Source of the DNA: Pedobacter sp.
GTDB lineage: Bacteria > Bacteroidota > Bacteroidia > Sphingobacteriales > Sphingobacteriaceae
Assembly (NCBI RefSeq): GCF_031119335.1
Contig: NZ_JAVHXT010000012.1
Span: forward strand, 62,001 to 126,000
Direction of reading: 5' to 3'
DNA length: 64,000 nt
The notes under the pieces are model-generated. The model saw only the letters and a program-made list of their open reading frames with translations. It ran no database searches and was not told the DNA's origin. Position numbers and translations under genes: made by a program. The first letter of the stretch is position 1. Each line of letters starts with the position of its first letter. This document shows, one piece after another, positions 18,087-27,021 of this stretch.

Positions 18087-18405
18087 CGTGTATTTTTACA
18101 GCTTTACAGTTGCCAGTAGAGCTAGTAATAACGAGAACAAGAAAGACCCGTAGTGCATTATCATAAAATGAAATCAACATCAAAATAACCACCCCGCCTT
18201 TTAGGCACCCCTCCAAAGGAGGGGAATTTCGTTCTCCATTCCCCTCTTTCAGAGGGGTGGTCGAAGACCGGGGTGTTCAATAAAAGTGGTTAAATTCTTT
18301 AAATACTTATAGGTAAGAATGTTATGTTTTTCAAATTAAAAAAGTATAATGCACTACAGGTACAAGAAAGATTAAAAAGCATATTTCATTTCGTACTTTT
18401 ACCAA
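18087..18405. other. 319-bp intergenic stretch, mostly a MITE-like element
   Basis: No gene is seen. Most of it is the repeat described at 18137-18371. The remaining 34 bp precede the Crp-type gene and contain TACTTTTA, which only partly fits a Bacteroidota -7 box. Confidence 0.7.
18137..18371. mobile_element. MITE-like element with terminal inverted repeats and 10-bp flanking direct repeat
   Basis: ACAAGAAAGA occurs at 18137-18146 and again at 18362-18371. Between them, CCCGTAGTGCATTAT (18147-18161) is matched inverted by ATAATGCACTACAGG (18346-18360) with one mismatch. The interior holds nested hairpins (CCCCTCC with GGAGGGG; CCCCTCT with AGAGGGG) inside an outer CACCCCG/CGGGGTG pair. No transposase is present, so movement would need an enzyme encoded elsewhere. 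Confidence 0.6.
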
Positions 18406-18978
18406 ATGGAATATGCTTCTTTTTTACGCCAACATATTGAACAAATTGTTCCGCTTAGCGATGAGGAATTTGAAATGGTCATCAGCTATTTTAAACCAAA
18501 AGAAGTAGCAAAAAAAGAATACCTGATTAAAGCTGGTCAAAAAGTTACTGCCGAATTTCTAGTGGCAAACGGCTTGTTAAAAGCGTTCCTGTTTGACGAA
18601 AAAGCAAAAGAGCACATCCTTCAATTTGCCATGGAGAATTGGTGGATTTCCGATTATCCCGCCTATGCAAAGCAAAACACTGGAGAAATGTGCGTACAAG
18701 CTTTAGAAAACTGCTACGTTTTAGAGCTAAGTTTGGAAGGTAAAATTCAGCTTTGCGAAGCACTGCCCAAAATGTACCGTTTCTTTGGACAAAAAGCTTT
18801 TGGAGGTTACGTATCGTTACAAAAGCGAGTACTTTCTATGATGAAAAACTCTCCAAAAGAAAAATACGAACTACTTTTAGACCAATATCCGCAGCTCTTT
18901 CAACGAGTTTCTAAAACGATGATTGCTCATTTTCTAGGCGTTTCCAGAGAAACACTGAGCAGACTGCACAAAAAGTAA
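18406..18978 (+). CDS. Crp/Fnr family transcriptional regulator
   Basis: 190 residues. N-terminal cyclic-nucleotide-binding-like beta roll (KKEYLIKAGQKVTAEFLV to about 120) and a C-terminal winged helix ending MIAHFLGVSRETLSRLHKK. The phosphate-binding-cassette residues for cAMP are not evident, as in most Bacteroidota members of this group. No Cys cluster for an Fe-S centre is present. It is monocistronic and may control the divergent HxlR/NmrA region or the MdaB operon; targets are unknown. Confidence 0.85.
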   Translation: MEYASFLRQHIEQIVPLSDEEFEMVISYFKPKEVAKKEYLIKAGQKVTAEFLVANGLLKAFLFDEKAKEHILQFAMENWWISDYPAYAKQNTGEMCVQALENCYVLELSLEGKIQLCEALPKMYRFFGQKAFGGYVSLQKRVLSMMKNSPKEKYELLLDQYPQLFQRVSKTMIAHFLGVSRETLSRLHKK

Positions 18979-19341
18979 TTATACCGAAGTGCGTTCCATA
19001 TCTTTAAGTCCCCAAACGGCCATCGCATCAATTACCGGAAATAACTCCTTCCCTGCTTCGGTTAAACGATAAGAAACATAAGGCGGCACCACCGGCTTAG
19101 CTTCTCTAATCACCAAATTATCAGCTTCCAGTTGCTTCAAATGCTGAATAAGCATCTTTTCCGTAATAGCTGGTATTGCCCTTTTCAACTCGCTGTATCG
19201 CTGGTCGCCTTTATTTAAATGATATAAAATAATCGGTTTCCAATAACCACCAATTTTTCCCATCACGTAACTTACCGGACATTGCGACACCGCATAACGC
19301 TTATTTTCTTGTATGGTTGATGTTTCTTTAATGGCTGTCAT
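18979..19341 (-). CDS. HxlR family winged-helix regulator
   Basis: About 120 residues from the ATG at 19341. The open frame runs 28 codons further, but across the probable operator. HxlR signatures: CPVSYVMGKIGGYWKPIILYHL, GDQRYSELKRAIPAITEKMLIQHLKQLE and VPPYVSYRLTEAG. A conserved Cys (in SQCPVS) is the usual redox or electrophile sensor of YodB/HypR-like members. It is divergent from an NmrA-type reductase, which it most likely represses. Its stop lies 1 bp beyond the end of the convergent Crp gene. Confidence 0.9.
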   Translation of the reverse strand: MTAIKETSTIQENKRYAVSQCPVSYVMGKIGGYWKPIILYHLNKGDQRYSELKRAIPAITEKMLIQHLKQLEADNLVIREAKPVVPPYVSYRLTEAGKELFPVIDAMAVWGLKDMERTSV

Positions 19342-19356
19342 TATACATACTTTAGG

Positions 19357-19382
19357 GTAAGTACTTGTAAAAAAGTAAGTAC
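19357..19382. promoter_or_regulatory. Probable HxlR operator
   Basis: GTAAGTAC occurs twice, at 19357-19364 and 19375-19382, in the divergent promoter between hxlR and the NmrA gene. GTAAGTA-type repeats are known for YodB/CatR/HypR-type HxlR proteins. Autoregulation and repression of the reductase are inferred. Confidence 0.55.
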
Positions 19383-19480
19383 AAATATACCTTTGTTCAC
19401 ACAAATAAAAAAATAAATAATTCAAATGAAGTTGCCTTAATTTTAAAAGACAAGTTCATCAACCATTAAAACATAATCAG

Positions 19481-20353
19481 ATGAAAATTATCATTTCAGG
19501 TTCCCTAGGAAATATTGGTCAGCACTTAACTACTTTGCTGGCAAAAGAAAACGAATTAGTTGTAATTAGCAGCAATGCTGATAGAAAAGCAGCTATTGAA
19601 GCTTTAGGTGCAACCGCGGCAATCGGTAGTATTAATGATGTAGATTTCCTATCGCAAACTTTTGCAGGTGCCGATGCTTTATTCGCAATGACACCTCCAA
19701 ACATGGGCGGACAAAACATCATTGAAAATACAGTAAATGCTGGGAAGGTATTCGCAAAAGCCATCGAAAATGCAAATGTACCTCGTATAGTAATGCTAAG
19801 CAGCATTGGTGCAGATGTTGAAAAAGGCACTGGACCTATTGCCGGCTTACATCAAATCGAGAAAATTTACAACGAACTAAACGCTTCAGTTACCTTTTTA
19901 AGAGCTGGTTATTTTTACACCAACCATTATAACGATGTTCCGCTAATTAAAAATGCAGGAATTATTGGTGCTAATTTTCCAGCAGAAACTAAAATTCCTT
20001 ATGTGCACCCACACGATATTGCAGTGGCAGCTGCCGAAGAATTGCAAAAACAAACTACAGGCAAAAACGTACGTTACATTGTAAGCGATTTCCGCAGCGC
20101 TGCTGATACGGCAAGCTTATTGGGCAGTGCAACTGGAAACCCAACATTGCCATGGGTAGAATTTACCGACGAGCAATCTTTACAAGGGATGATTGGCGCA
20201 GGTTTGCCAGAAGAAATGGCACATCTTTACACAGAAATGGGGCAAGGACTTAGAGAAGGAAAAATACAAACCGACTTCGTAAACAATAACCACCAAGCAG
20301 AAGGCATAACCAAACTAGAAGACTTCGCTCAGGAATTTAAATCGAAATTTTAA
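19481..20353 (+). CDS. NmrA-like NAD(P)-binding reductase
   Basis: 290 residues. The N-terminal motif GSLGNIGQHL is the GxxGxxG of atypical SDRs of the NmrA/QOR2 type. VMLSSIGADVEKGTGP and YVHPHDIAVAAAEELQ follow in the expected order, and there is no YxxxK. Such proteins are NAD(P)H quinone reductases or redox sensors. Control by the divergent HxlR regulator is the classic arrangement for an electrophile-inducible reductase. A terminator follows at once. Confidence 0.85.
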   Translation: MKIIISGSLGNIGQHLTTLLAKENELVVISSNADRKAAIEALGATAAIGSINDVDFLSQTFAGADALFAMTPPNMGGQNIIENTVNAGKVFAKAIENANVPRIVMLSSIGADVEKGTGPIAGLHQIEKIYNELNASVTFLRAGYFYTNHYNDVPLIKNAGIIGANFPAETKIPYVHPHDIAVAAAEELQKQTTGKNVRYIVSDFRSAADTASLLGSATGNPTLPWVEFTDEQSLQGMIGAGLPEEMAHLYTEMGQGLREGKIQTDFVNNNHQAEGITKLEDFAQEFKSKF

Positions 20354-20362
20354 TCATTTAAG

Positions 20363-20391
20363 AGGCCAGACATCACATCTGGCCTTTTTTT
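20363..20391 (+). terminator. Rho-independent terminator after the NmrA gene
   Basis: An 8-bp stem AGGCCAGA/TCTGGCCT with a 7-nt loop is followed by a run of T residues. Confidence 0.9.
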
Positions 20392-20488
20392 ATTTATAAG
20401 CCACAACAAGAAATAAAATCAACTTCTTCACATAAATAGTTCTATCTTAGAATAACCATAAATCATCTCCAACCAAAAGAATTATTTC

Positions 20489-21616
20489 ATGAAAAAGCTA
20501 ATCGGTACACTCATCTGTTGTCTTATTGTATTAACTGGTTTCGCCCAGCACGAAAAAACTGAAACCGAAATTACAGAAATGATGAAAAGAATTGATGTTG
20601 CAGGGCTAGCAGTCGCCGTAGTTAAGGATAATCAAATCATTTATAACCATTCTTTTGGGAAGAAAAGCATAGAGAACAATACATCGTTAAGCAATACCGA
20701 TATTTTTAGGATTGCCTCTATTTCAAAATCATTTGCTGCTACTTCTATTATGCAGTTGGCAGAAGCGAAAAAGCTCTCTTTAGATGATGATTTTGGCGAT
20801 TTAGTAGGCTTTAAAATTAGAAATCCAAAATTTCCGGAAACGGTAATTACTTTGAGAATGGTACTCTCTCATACTTCTAGTATTAATGATAGCCAAGGAT
20901 ATTTTAACCTAGATGTAATCAACCCTACGAAAAACGAAAATTGGGCAAAATGCTATACTGACAAGCAACCAGGTACCAATTATTTATACTGTAACCTTAA
21001 CTTTAACATGGTTGGCGCAGTGATCGAGCGTATTACTGGGCAACGTTTCGACAGCTACGTAAAACAGCACATTCTTTCGCCTTTAAATCTTTATGGTGGT
21101 TACTGCATCGACTCACTAGATAATCAACGCTTTGTGCCTTTGTACGAATACGAAAACAAAAGCTTTAAATTAGCTGCAGCGGCTTATGCTCCACGCAGAG
21201 AAGAACTGAGCAAATATCAATTAGGCTACAGCACGCCTATTTTGTCGCCAACTGGCGGAATGAAAATATCAGCCGCAGATTTAGCGAAGTATATGACCAT
21301 GCACATGAACTATGGTAAAGTTGGAAAAGTAAAAATCATCTCCAAAAAAAGCTCAAAGCAAATGCAAACGCCGCTTAGCGATGAAGAAGGCTATGGTTTA
21401 GCATTGCGTGTTACAGAAAAACTGATTGACGGCAAAAAATTAACTGGGCATACTGGTTCTGCTTACGGTTTATATAGCGCTATGTTTTTCGACCCAAAAG
21501 AAAAATTTGGCATTGTGGTGATTACCAACGGTACCAATCCTAAAGGACAAGATGGCTACAGAGCTGTAATTAAAGAAAGTTTCAATATCCTGTACCAGAA
21601 CCTAATTGCTAACTAA
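20489..21616 (+). CDS. Beta-lactamase-fold serine hydrolase (class C type), exported
   Basis: 375 residues with a signal peptide (VLTGFAQ, about 1-20). Active-site motifs in order: SISK (Ser77, Lys80), YCN as the YxN element within NYLYCNLNF, and GHTG near the C-terminus as the KTG equivalent. Members are esterases, D-peptidases or beta-lactamases. His in place of Lys in the third motif favours an esterase or peptidase over a true beta-lactamase. The gene overlaps the convergent LuxR gene by 4 bp. Confidence 0.85.
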   Translation: MKKLIGTLICCLIVLTGFAQHEKTETEITEMMKRIDVAGLAVAVVKDNQIIYNHSFGKKSIENNTSLSNTDIFRIASISKSFAATSIMQLAEAKKLSLDDDFGDLVGFKIRNPKFPETVITLRMVLSHTSSINDSQGYFNLDVINPTKNENWAKCYTDKQPGTNYLYCNLNFNMVGAVIERITGQRFDSYVKQHILSPLNLYGGYCIDSLDNQRFVPLYEYENKSFKLAAAAYAPRREELSKYQLGYSTPILSPTGGMKISAADLAKYMTMHMNYGKVGKVKIISKKSSKQMQTPLSDEEGYGLALRVTEKLIDGKKLTGHTGSAYGLYSAMFFDPKEKFGIVVITNGTNPKGQDGYRAVIKESFNILYQNLIAN

Positions 21617-22293
21617 AGCAAGTTAAAGGCATGGGCAAATTTTACTGCATCGTAATTATTTTTAAGCGATAGTTTCTTGCGGATGTTTCTACGATGGGTT
21701 TCAACGGTTGCTAAAGCTATAAAAAGCTGCTCGGCAATTTCTGAAGAGCTTAAACCTAAGGCCATCAGCTTTAGCACTTCTACTTCTCTCACAGAAAGTT
21801 TTCCAAAAACCAGGGCATTGTTACGCAGAAACCTCACATCGTCCATTAACCTATTAATTTTTATGGTGATGTGGTGCTCTGGATCTAAAGGGCTTGCAGT
21901 AGTAACCAGATGGGTAACGTCGCCCCTTTCATTCTTCATGAAAACCTTGGTATTGCTGGCATAAAGCTCCCAAGTGCCATCCTTAGATTTTACTTGTTGA
22001 AAAAAAGATGTGGTATTTTCAGACATCTCTTGTAAACGTTTGTTGATTTTCTCGGCATAATCCTTATCGTCATCAATATTAAAATACCTCGTTACGTATT
22101 CTCTAGGATTGATAGCCTGCATTTCTTTTAAATCTACCCCTAGAATACCCAAACCAACCTTATTCATGTACACCACGCTATGATCTAGCACAGATTGTAC
22201 AATTATGGGCACAGGCAAATCATCCGCAACAAGCTTCAAAGCTTCTAATTTCTCAGGTAGGTTCATATCAATAAGCGTCTTAATAATCTGCAC
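21613..22293 (-). CDS. PAS domain LuxR-type transcriptional regulator
   Basis: 226 residues. An N-terminal PAS fold (about 20-150; VYMNKVGLGILG, SKDGTWELYASN) is joined to a LuxR/FixJ helix-turn-helix (LSVREVEVLKLMALGLSSSEIAEQL etc., about 165-226). It lacks a receiver domain, so it senses a small ligand or redox state directly. A start 9 codons later (MNLPEKLE) is possible. It is divergent from the polysaccharide cluster; a 10-bp inverted repeat lies between them and could be its target. Confidence 0.88.
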   Translation of the reverse strand: MQIIKTLIDMNLPEKLEALKLVADDLPVPIIVQSVLDHSVVYMNKVGLGILGVDLKEMQAINPREYVTRYFNIDDDKDYAEKINKRLQEMSENTTSFFQQVKSKDGTWELYASNTKVFMKNERGDVTHLVTTASPLDPEHHITIKINRLMDDVRFLRNNALVFGKLSVREVEVLKLMALGLSSSEIAEQLFIALATVETHRRNIRKKLSLKNNYDAVKFAHAFNLL

Positions 22294-22364
22294 TAAAATA
22301 TAATAAAGGATATATTCCTACAAATTGTAGATTTTTTTTCCTAAAGTTAATTAAGCACCTTTGT

Positions 22365-22392
22365 CTAAAACTATCACACTTTATAGTTTTAG
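22365..22392. promoter_or_regulatory. Inverted repeat in the LuxR/YaiO divergent promoter
   Basis: CTAAAACTAT (22365-22374) and ATAGTTTTAG (22383-22392) are perfect inverted copies separated by 8 nt. No T-run follows, so an operator is more likely than a terminator. Confidence 0.4.
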
Positions 22393-22489
22393 AGATTTAA
22401 AGAATACACAGGGCTGTTTTTATAAACTTAGCATTATACCTAACTATTGGTATGTTAATTGAATAAGCTTGATAAATAAAATAACACGG

Positions 22490-23743
22490 ATGAAAAAAAA
22501 ACTGATTAGATTTTTATCAATCACTTTTATACTACAACTTTTTGTTGTTAGCAATTTACTTGCCCAAGATACTACGAACCTTACATCCGATGAACTCTTT
22601 ACACAGGCTAGAAATATCCCCAAAGAGAAAGCAAACTACCCCAAAATCATCAGCACCTTAAAATTGGCGCTAGAGAAAAGTCCAGATTACGCAGATATAC
22701 GCTTATTTCTTGGAAGAGTTTACACTTGGAATGACAACTTAGATAGTGCCAGATACCAATTTAATCAGGTTTTATCTAAAGAACCTACAAATATTGAAGC
22801 CTACTCAGCAATATTTGATGTAGAATACTGGAACGAAAATTACCGACGAGCATTAGACCACGCCAACCAAGGTTTACTTTACGACCCCAACTCTTCAGAA
22901 CTACTCATTAAGAAAGCAAAGGCACTTAATGCAATGAAAGATAGCAGACAGGCATTAGCGGTTTTGCGGAGTTACAATAAACAAAATCCTGGACAGGATA
23001 CGGTAAAAAACTACTATCAAATGCTTAGGAACGAAAATGCTAAGAACTTAATAGACCTCAGTTACGAGTATGTTTATTTCGATAAACGTTTTGATGATCC
23101 TTGGCATTACACATCTTTAGATTATACCAGAAATACCAGCTTAGGTTCTATAACCGGACGTTTAATGTATAGCAACCGTTTTAGAGAAGATGGCTTGCAG
23201 GGCGAAATTGAAGCTTACCCATCAATTTCTAAAGGTATTTATGCTTACGTGGGTGCAGGTTATTCGCAGTCGGATATTTTTCCAAGATTTAGAGCTGGCG
23301 TATCTCTCTATTTTAGTTTACCTAAAAGTTTTGATGCCGAAACAGGTTTTAGGTACCTTGATTTTAACCCGAGTAAAACATACATCTATGTACTTGCCCT
23401 CGGTAAATACACTGGCAATTTTTACTTCAACTTAAAATCCTACCTATCGCCAGATGTAGATATTTTCTCACATTCTTATACTTTTAGTGCCAGATATTAT
23501 TTTTCTGATAGATATAATTTCATTGGCGCTCAAATTGGGGCAGGTATTTCTCCAGATGATAGAGCGAGGAATATTATGGGTGAAGGTAATTTGAGTACCT
23601 ATAAATTTGGACTAAACTATTCTAGAGATATTATTAAAAACTTTACCATTGCCGCTACAGGTTTATGGTTTTATGAAGAATACAGAACTGGTTTATGGGG
23701 CAACCAAATTGGTGTAGGCGTTTCTTTAATTAAAAGATTTTAA
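22490..23743 (+). CDS. YaiO-type outer-membrane barrel with periplasmic TPR domain
   Basis: About 417 residues from the ATG at 22490; a TTG seven codons upstream is the longer alternative. Signal peptide (FVVSNLLAQ), TPR-like helices to about 190 (PDYADIRLFLGRVYTW, LDHANQGLLYDPNS), then a beta barrel ending in aromatic RF. It matches the YaiO family, which in E. coli lies beside the GT2 gene yaiP. Likely role: export or modification of an envelope polysaccharide together with the GT2 at 27022-28473. The next gene begins 2 bp after the stop. Confidence 0.8.
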   Translation: MKKKLIRFLSITFILQLFVVSNLLAQDTTNLTSDELFTQARNIPKEKANYPKIISTLKLALEKSPDYADIRLFLGRVYTWNDNLDSARYQFNQVLSKEPTNIEAYSAIFDVEYWNENYRRALDHANQGLLYDPNSSELLIKKAKALNAMKDSRQALAVLRSYNKQNPGQDTVKNYYQMLRNENAKNLIDLSYEYVYFDKRFDDPWHYTSLDYTRNTSLGSITGRLMYSNRFREDGLQGEIEAYPSISKGIYAYVGAGYSQSDIFPRFRAGVSLYFSLPKSFDAETGFRYLDFNPSKTYIYVLALGKYTGNFYFNLKSYLSPDVDIFSHSYTFSARYYFSDRYNFIGAQIGAGISPDDRARNIMGEGNLSTYKFGLNYSRDIIKNFTIAATGLWFYEEYRTGLWGNQIGVGVSLIKRF

Positions 23744-23745
23744 AG

Positions 23746-24906
23746 ATGAAGCGAGGTCTCATTAGTACCATATTATTTTATTTGGTTATTGGGCTACCCC
23801 TTTGGATGTTTCTAGTCTGGTTTTTTTGGCCAAAAACGAAATTGGTGATTGCCATAGTTGATAAAACGGTGCTTTTTAAAACTGGTCAGGAGCATGCCTC
23901 GCTTACTTGGGTTTTGCGCAACAACAAATATTCCAAAACTTCTAAAGATCTATACAGGGTTGGCAGGGATTATTTCGGGTTTTTTCCCAATAAAAATAAA
24001 AAATACGATCTAAAAGGTTTAGAAAGAGCTTCTGATGAGGACTTAGAAAAGTTAAGCAGAAATGTAGATATGGCCTACATTACCGATACCTATGGCATTT
24101 ATTCCAAAGAATGGTATTTGGCTAAAAACATTACCGAAAGGCAGCGTCTTTTGTACGGTGGCTTATCTCCACAAGACATGACCTTCCTTAAAAAGATGAA
24201 GCAAAAGAAAAAACTCATTATTACCGAGTTTAATACCTTTGCCACACCTACATCTGACGTAGTTGCAAGAGATTTTGAGCAAACCTTTAAAGTAAAATGG
24301 ACCGGTTGGGTAGGTAAATACTTCGACTCCTTTGATACAGTTAGAAATAAAGAACTTCCACACTGGTTGGTAGAAAACTATAAAGCTCAAAACAACAACA
24401 AATGGCCATTTAAACGTGCCGGAATTGCGTTTGTAAACAAAAACGATAAAATTGTAGTGTTGGAATATGTAAATCACCTGAATGGTGAGGTGCCTTATAT
24501 CCTCACCCGAAAAGAAGAAAGAGAAAGATACAATATACCGAAAAGCATTAAATATCCATTTTGGTTTGATATTTTGCAGACATCCAGATCTAACAAAATT
24601 ATTTCGTTTTACGATTTAAAAGTGAATGATGCTGGTTCTAAAATATTAGCCGATAACGGGATACCAGCGCAATTCCCGGCAATTATAGAGCACTATAGAG
24701 ACGATTACAAGTTCTATTATTTTTGCGGTGATTTTGCCGACAATCCTATCTCACAAGGTGGATCTTACTTTAAAGGGATCGGTCTGTTCAGGAGTCTTTT
24801 TTATAATGATGATATCGCTGCAGAACGTGTAAGTTTCTTTTGGGAATTCTACAGACCGATGATCAACAAAATCTTAGCTGATTACAACGACGAGCTAAAG
24901 GACTAA
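23746..24906 (+). CDS. Membrane-anchored protein of unknown family, polysaccharide cluster
   Basis: 386 residues. One N-terminal membrane anchor (LISTILFYLVIGLPLWMFLVWFF without a cleavage site) is followed by a soluble, probably periplasmic alpha/beta domain. Striking conserved-looking segments are MAYITDTYGIYSKEW, LIITEFNTFATPTSD, WTGWVGKYFDS and the late FYYFCGDFAD. The layout hints at a GATase-like or ThuA-like Rossmannoid fold, but I do not recognise the family. Tight coupling to YaiO and convergence on the GT2 operon suggest a part in polysaccharide modification or secretion. Confidence 0.7.
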   Translation: MKRGLISTILFYLVIGLPLWMFLVWFFWPKTKLVIAIVDKTVLFKTGQEHASLTWVLRNNKYSKTSKDLYRVGRDYFGFFPNKNKKYDLKGLERASDEDLEKLSRNVDMAYITDTYGIYSKEWYLAKNITERQRLLYGGLSPQDMTFLKKMKQKKKLIITEFNTFATPTSDVVARDFEQTFKVKWTGWVGKYFDSFDTVRNKELPHWLVENYKAQNNNKWPFKRAGIAFVNKNDKIVVLEYVNHLNGEVPYILTRKEERERYNIPKSIKYPFWFDILQTSRSNKIISFYDLKVNDAGSKILADNGIPAQFPAIIEHYRDDYKFYYFCGDFADNPISQGGSYFKGIGLFRSLFYNDDIAAERVSFFWEFYRPMINKILADYNDELKD

Positions 24907-24974
24907 TTAATAATTAACCACCAAGACACAAAGAACACGAAGTCTTTTCTTATACCTTCTTAATAAGAATAAAT

Positions 24975-27020
24975 TTACGGCTTAAACTTTCTGTAAAGTG
25001 TATCTGGCAACAGTTTTAATGTCTGCGTAACTTGGCTGTTTTGCGATTTATATTGGTTAAACTCCCCTACCAACTGGCTTTGCTTGGCATCATCTTGTAT
25101 AGCTTGCAACGTAAAGTTATCTCCCATACTGAAGAGCGTTTGCCCGTTTAAGAAGTATTCACCAGAAACAAAATCTGTTAAATCGCTTACTGTTTGCTTT
25201 AAAGGGTAACGATGAATGTTTCTGTATTGCCTAACGGTATCTAAACCTGTGCCTACCCAAGTAACCAATTGCGGGGTTTTAAGTTGATAGTTAGTTTGCA
25301 GAAATTTAACTATTGAAGGTGCAATATCTAAATGACTTGAAACCGAACGAATATTTGCACTGCGTTTCAACATTGGCGAGTAAATGATCAATGGTACATG
25401 GTATCGATCTATTTTGGTAGACATTGGAATTTCAGGTAATCTGTGATCTCCGGTGATAACAAAAATGGTATTGCGATAAGAAGGCAACTTGGCAAATTCC
25501 TGCAGAAGATATTTGATGGCCTCATCAGTGTATAAAATGGTAGCGTACTGGTCTTTATAATTTCTATGCTCTTCCTTTTGCTGGTTATCAAACCCAAGTT
25601 TGTTCATTTGGTTTTCCATCAAAGCATAGTATTTATCCATCTCTGGCACCTTATAAGGCGTATGCATAGAAATGGTTTGAATGTAGCTCACAAAAGGCTT
25701 ACTGTTTGGCAGCTTCGAGTAAAAACCTACGGCCTTTCTCATCAAATCTAAATCGGGATAACCCCAATAAGAATTATGTGACGCTGGAAAGTCATTAAAA
25801 TTAGCTTTTGATATCAGCTGATCTACATTTTGAGCTCTAATGAATAATCCTTCGTTATCAAAAGCTACATCTGTACTCATCAAAAAAGACGAATGATAAC
25901 CGTTATGTTTTAACAAACTTAATGTGGTAAAAGCTGGGGGCATTTGCGAGCCAAGATCATTATAACCTTTTGCAAAAAATGGCAATGATCCTAAAATAGA
26001 AGGCAAAGAAGCGAAAGTTCTTCCTTGCGCAGCCAGAAAATTCTCAAAATATAAACTTCTAGTTCGCAGCTGATCTAAAAATGGGGTGAAACTCCCTAAA
26101 TAAGAATTAGGCCCACTAAAAGCTCTGCCCAAACCTTCAACTTGTATAAAAACGATATTAGGTCTAGTTACACTGTCTATGTTGAAGAAATTACCCAGCA
26201 CATCAACTGTGTTCTCTTCACGCAAAAACGGATAATTGGTATTTACATACTTCATTTGCGGACGAACAGCATTATCGCCATCCATACCGTCTTCAAAATA
26301 ATTTGCAGCGTAAATGTCTACATCAGGCTCATTATCGAAAAAATAAGCATAGCTACTTTCAAAAAAGAACGCTTCCTTATTTACTGCTACATTATAATCA
26401 TAATCTCTTTTAAAGCCCGATTGCGGTGGCAATGCAGACACATTAAAATATAGCAATGCCAACGAAACTACAAATATACCGACTGGTAATCTATAATCTA
26501 TTGTCTTAATTCTTCCAGCTAATTTTAAAGCAATCCACAAAAAGGCAAAAGGAAGTATAAAAATAAGGATGGTAAAAACATCAATGCTTAAACCTGCAGA
26601 AACGGTCTGCTTAATATCTGCATACGAATAGCCGTAAAAATCGGAACCAAGCGGCACCAACGCCGTGAAAAAATATTTCAGCAACAACAAATAAATTAAG
26701 ATATAGATGCTAAAAATAATACCAACTGCAACGTAAATATATTTTTTAACCTTAATGGAAAAGAAAAACAGCAAAAACGGAAGATAAAGTATGGGCAAAG
26801 ATTTAAGTAAAAAAATGACATCGAAAATAAATGCTTTCAATACAAGAGAGAAAAATCCGCTAGGCATTTGGCCTTTAATAGCCATGTAACTGTACTCTAA
26901 TATCTTGACAAAAAAAACTGTTGCAAACAACGCAACAGCATACTTCAAGAACAATATTGCACTGTTCTTAAACCGATCCATTACCGGATACTCTGGTGCC
27001 TCAAAAAAAGTATTTTCCAT
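24975..27020 (-). CDS. LtaS-like alkaline-phosphatase-superfamily transferase
   Basis: About 681 residues from the ATG at 27020, just after the GT2 stop; an upstream ATG at 27056 would overlap the GT2 gene. Five N-terminal membrane helices to about 200, then a sulfatase/LTA-synthase domain: FIQVEGLGRAF (metal Glu), the GRTF loop with the probable nucleophile Thr, and VITGDHRLP (metal Asp-His). Relatives transfer phosphoglycerol or phosphoethanolamine to glycans. It likely decorates the polymer made by the adjacent GT2. Last gene of the response regulator-HEAT-GT2 operon. Confidence 0.85.
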   Translation of the reverse strand: MENTFFEAPEYPVMDRFKNSAILFLKYAVALFATVFFVKILEYSYMAIKGQMPSGFFSLVLKAFIFDVIFLLKSLPILYLPFLLFFFSIKVKKYIYVAVGIIFSIYILIYLLLLKYFFTALVPLGSDFYGYSYADIKQTVSAGLSIDVFTILIFILPFAFLWIALKLAGRIKTIDYRLPVGIFVVSLALLYFNVSALPPQSGFKRDYDYNVAVNKEAFFFESSYAYFFDNEPDVDIYAANYFEDGMDGDNAVRPQMKYVNTNYPFLREENTVDVLGNFFNIDSVTRPNIVFIQVEGLGRAFSGPNSYLGSFTPFLDQLRTRSLYFENFLAAQGRTFASLPSILGSLPFFAKGYNDLGSQMPPAFTTLSLLKHNGYHSSFLMSTDVAFDNEGLFIRAQNVDQLISKANFNDFPASHNSYWGYPDLDLMRKAVGFYSKLPNSKPFVSYIQTISMHTPYKVPEMDKYYALMENQMNKLGFDNQQKEEHRNYKDQYATILYTDEAIKYLLQEFAKLPSYRNTIFVITGDHRLPEIPMSTKIDRYHVPLIIYSPMLKRSANIRSVSSHLDIAPSIVKFLQTNYQLKTPQLVTWVGTGLDTVRQYRNIHRYPLKQTVSDLTDFVSGEYFLNGQTLFSMGDNFTLQAIQDDAKQSQLVGEFNQYKSQNSQVTQTLKLLPDTLYRKFKP

Positions 27021-27021
27021 T

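Noticed and set aside
20489..21616. Antibiotic-resistance beta-lactamase
   Set aside because: The third motif is GHTG, not KTG/KSG, and overall features fit an esterase or peptidase of the same fold.
26142..26453. 103-residue plus-strand frame inside the LtaS-like gene
   Set aside because: Antisense shadow without start context or family features.
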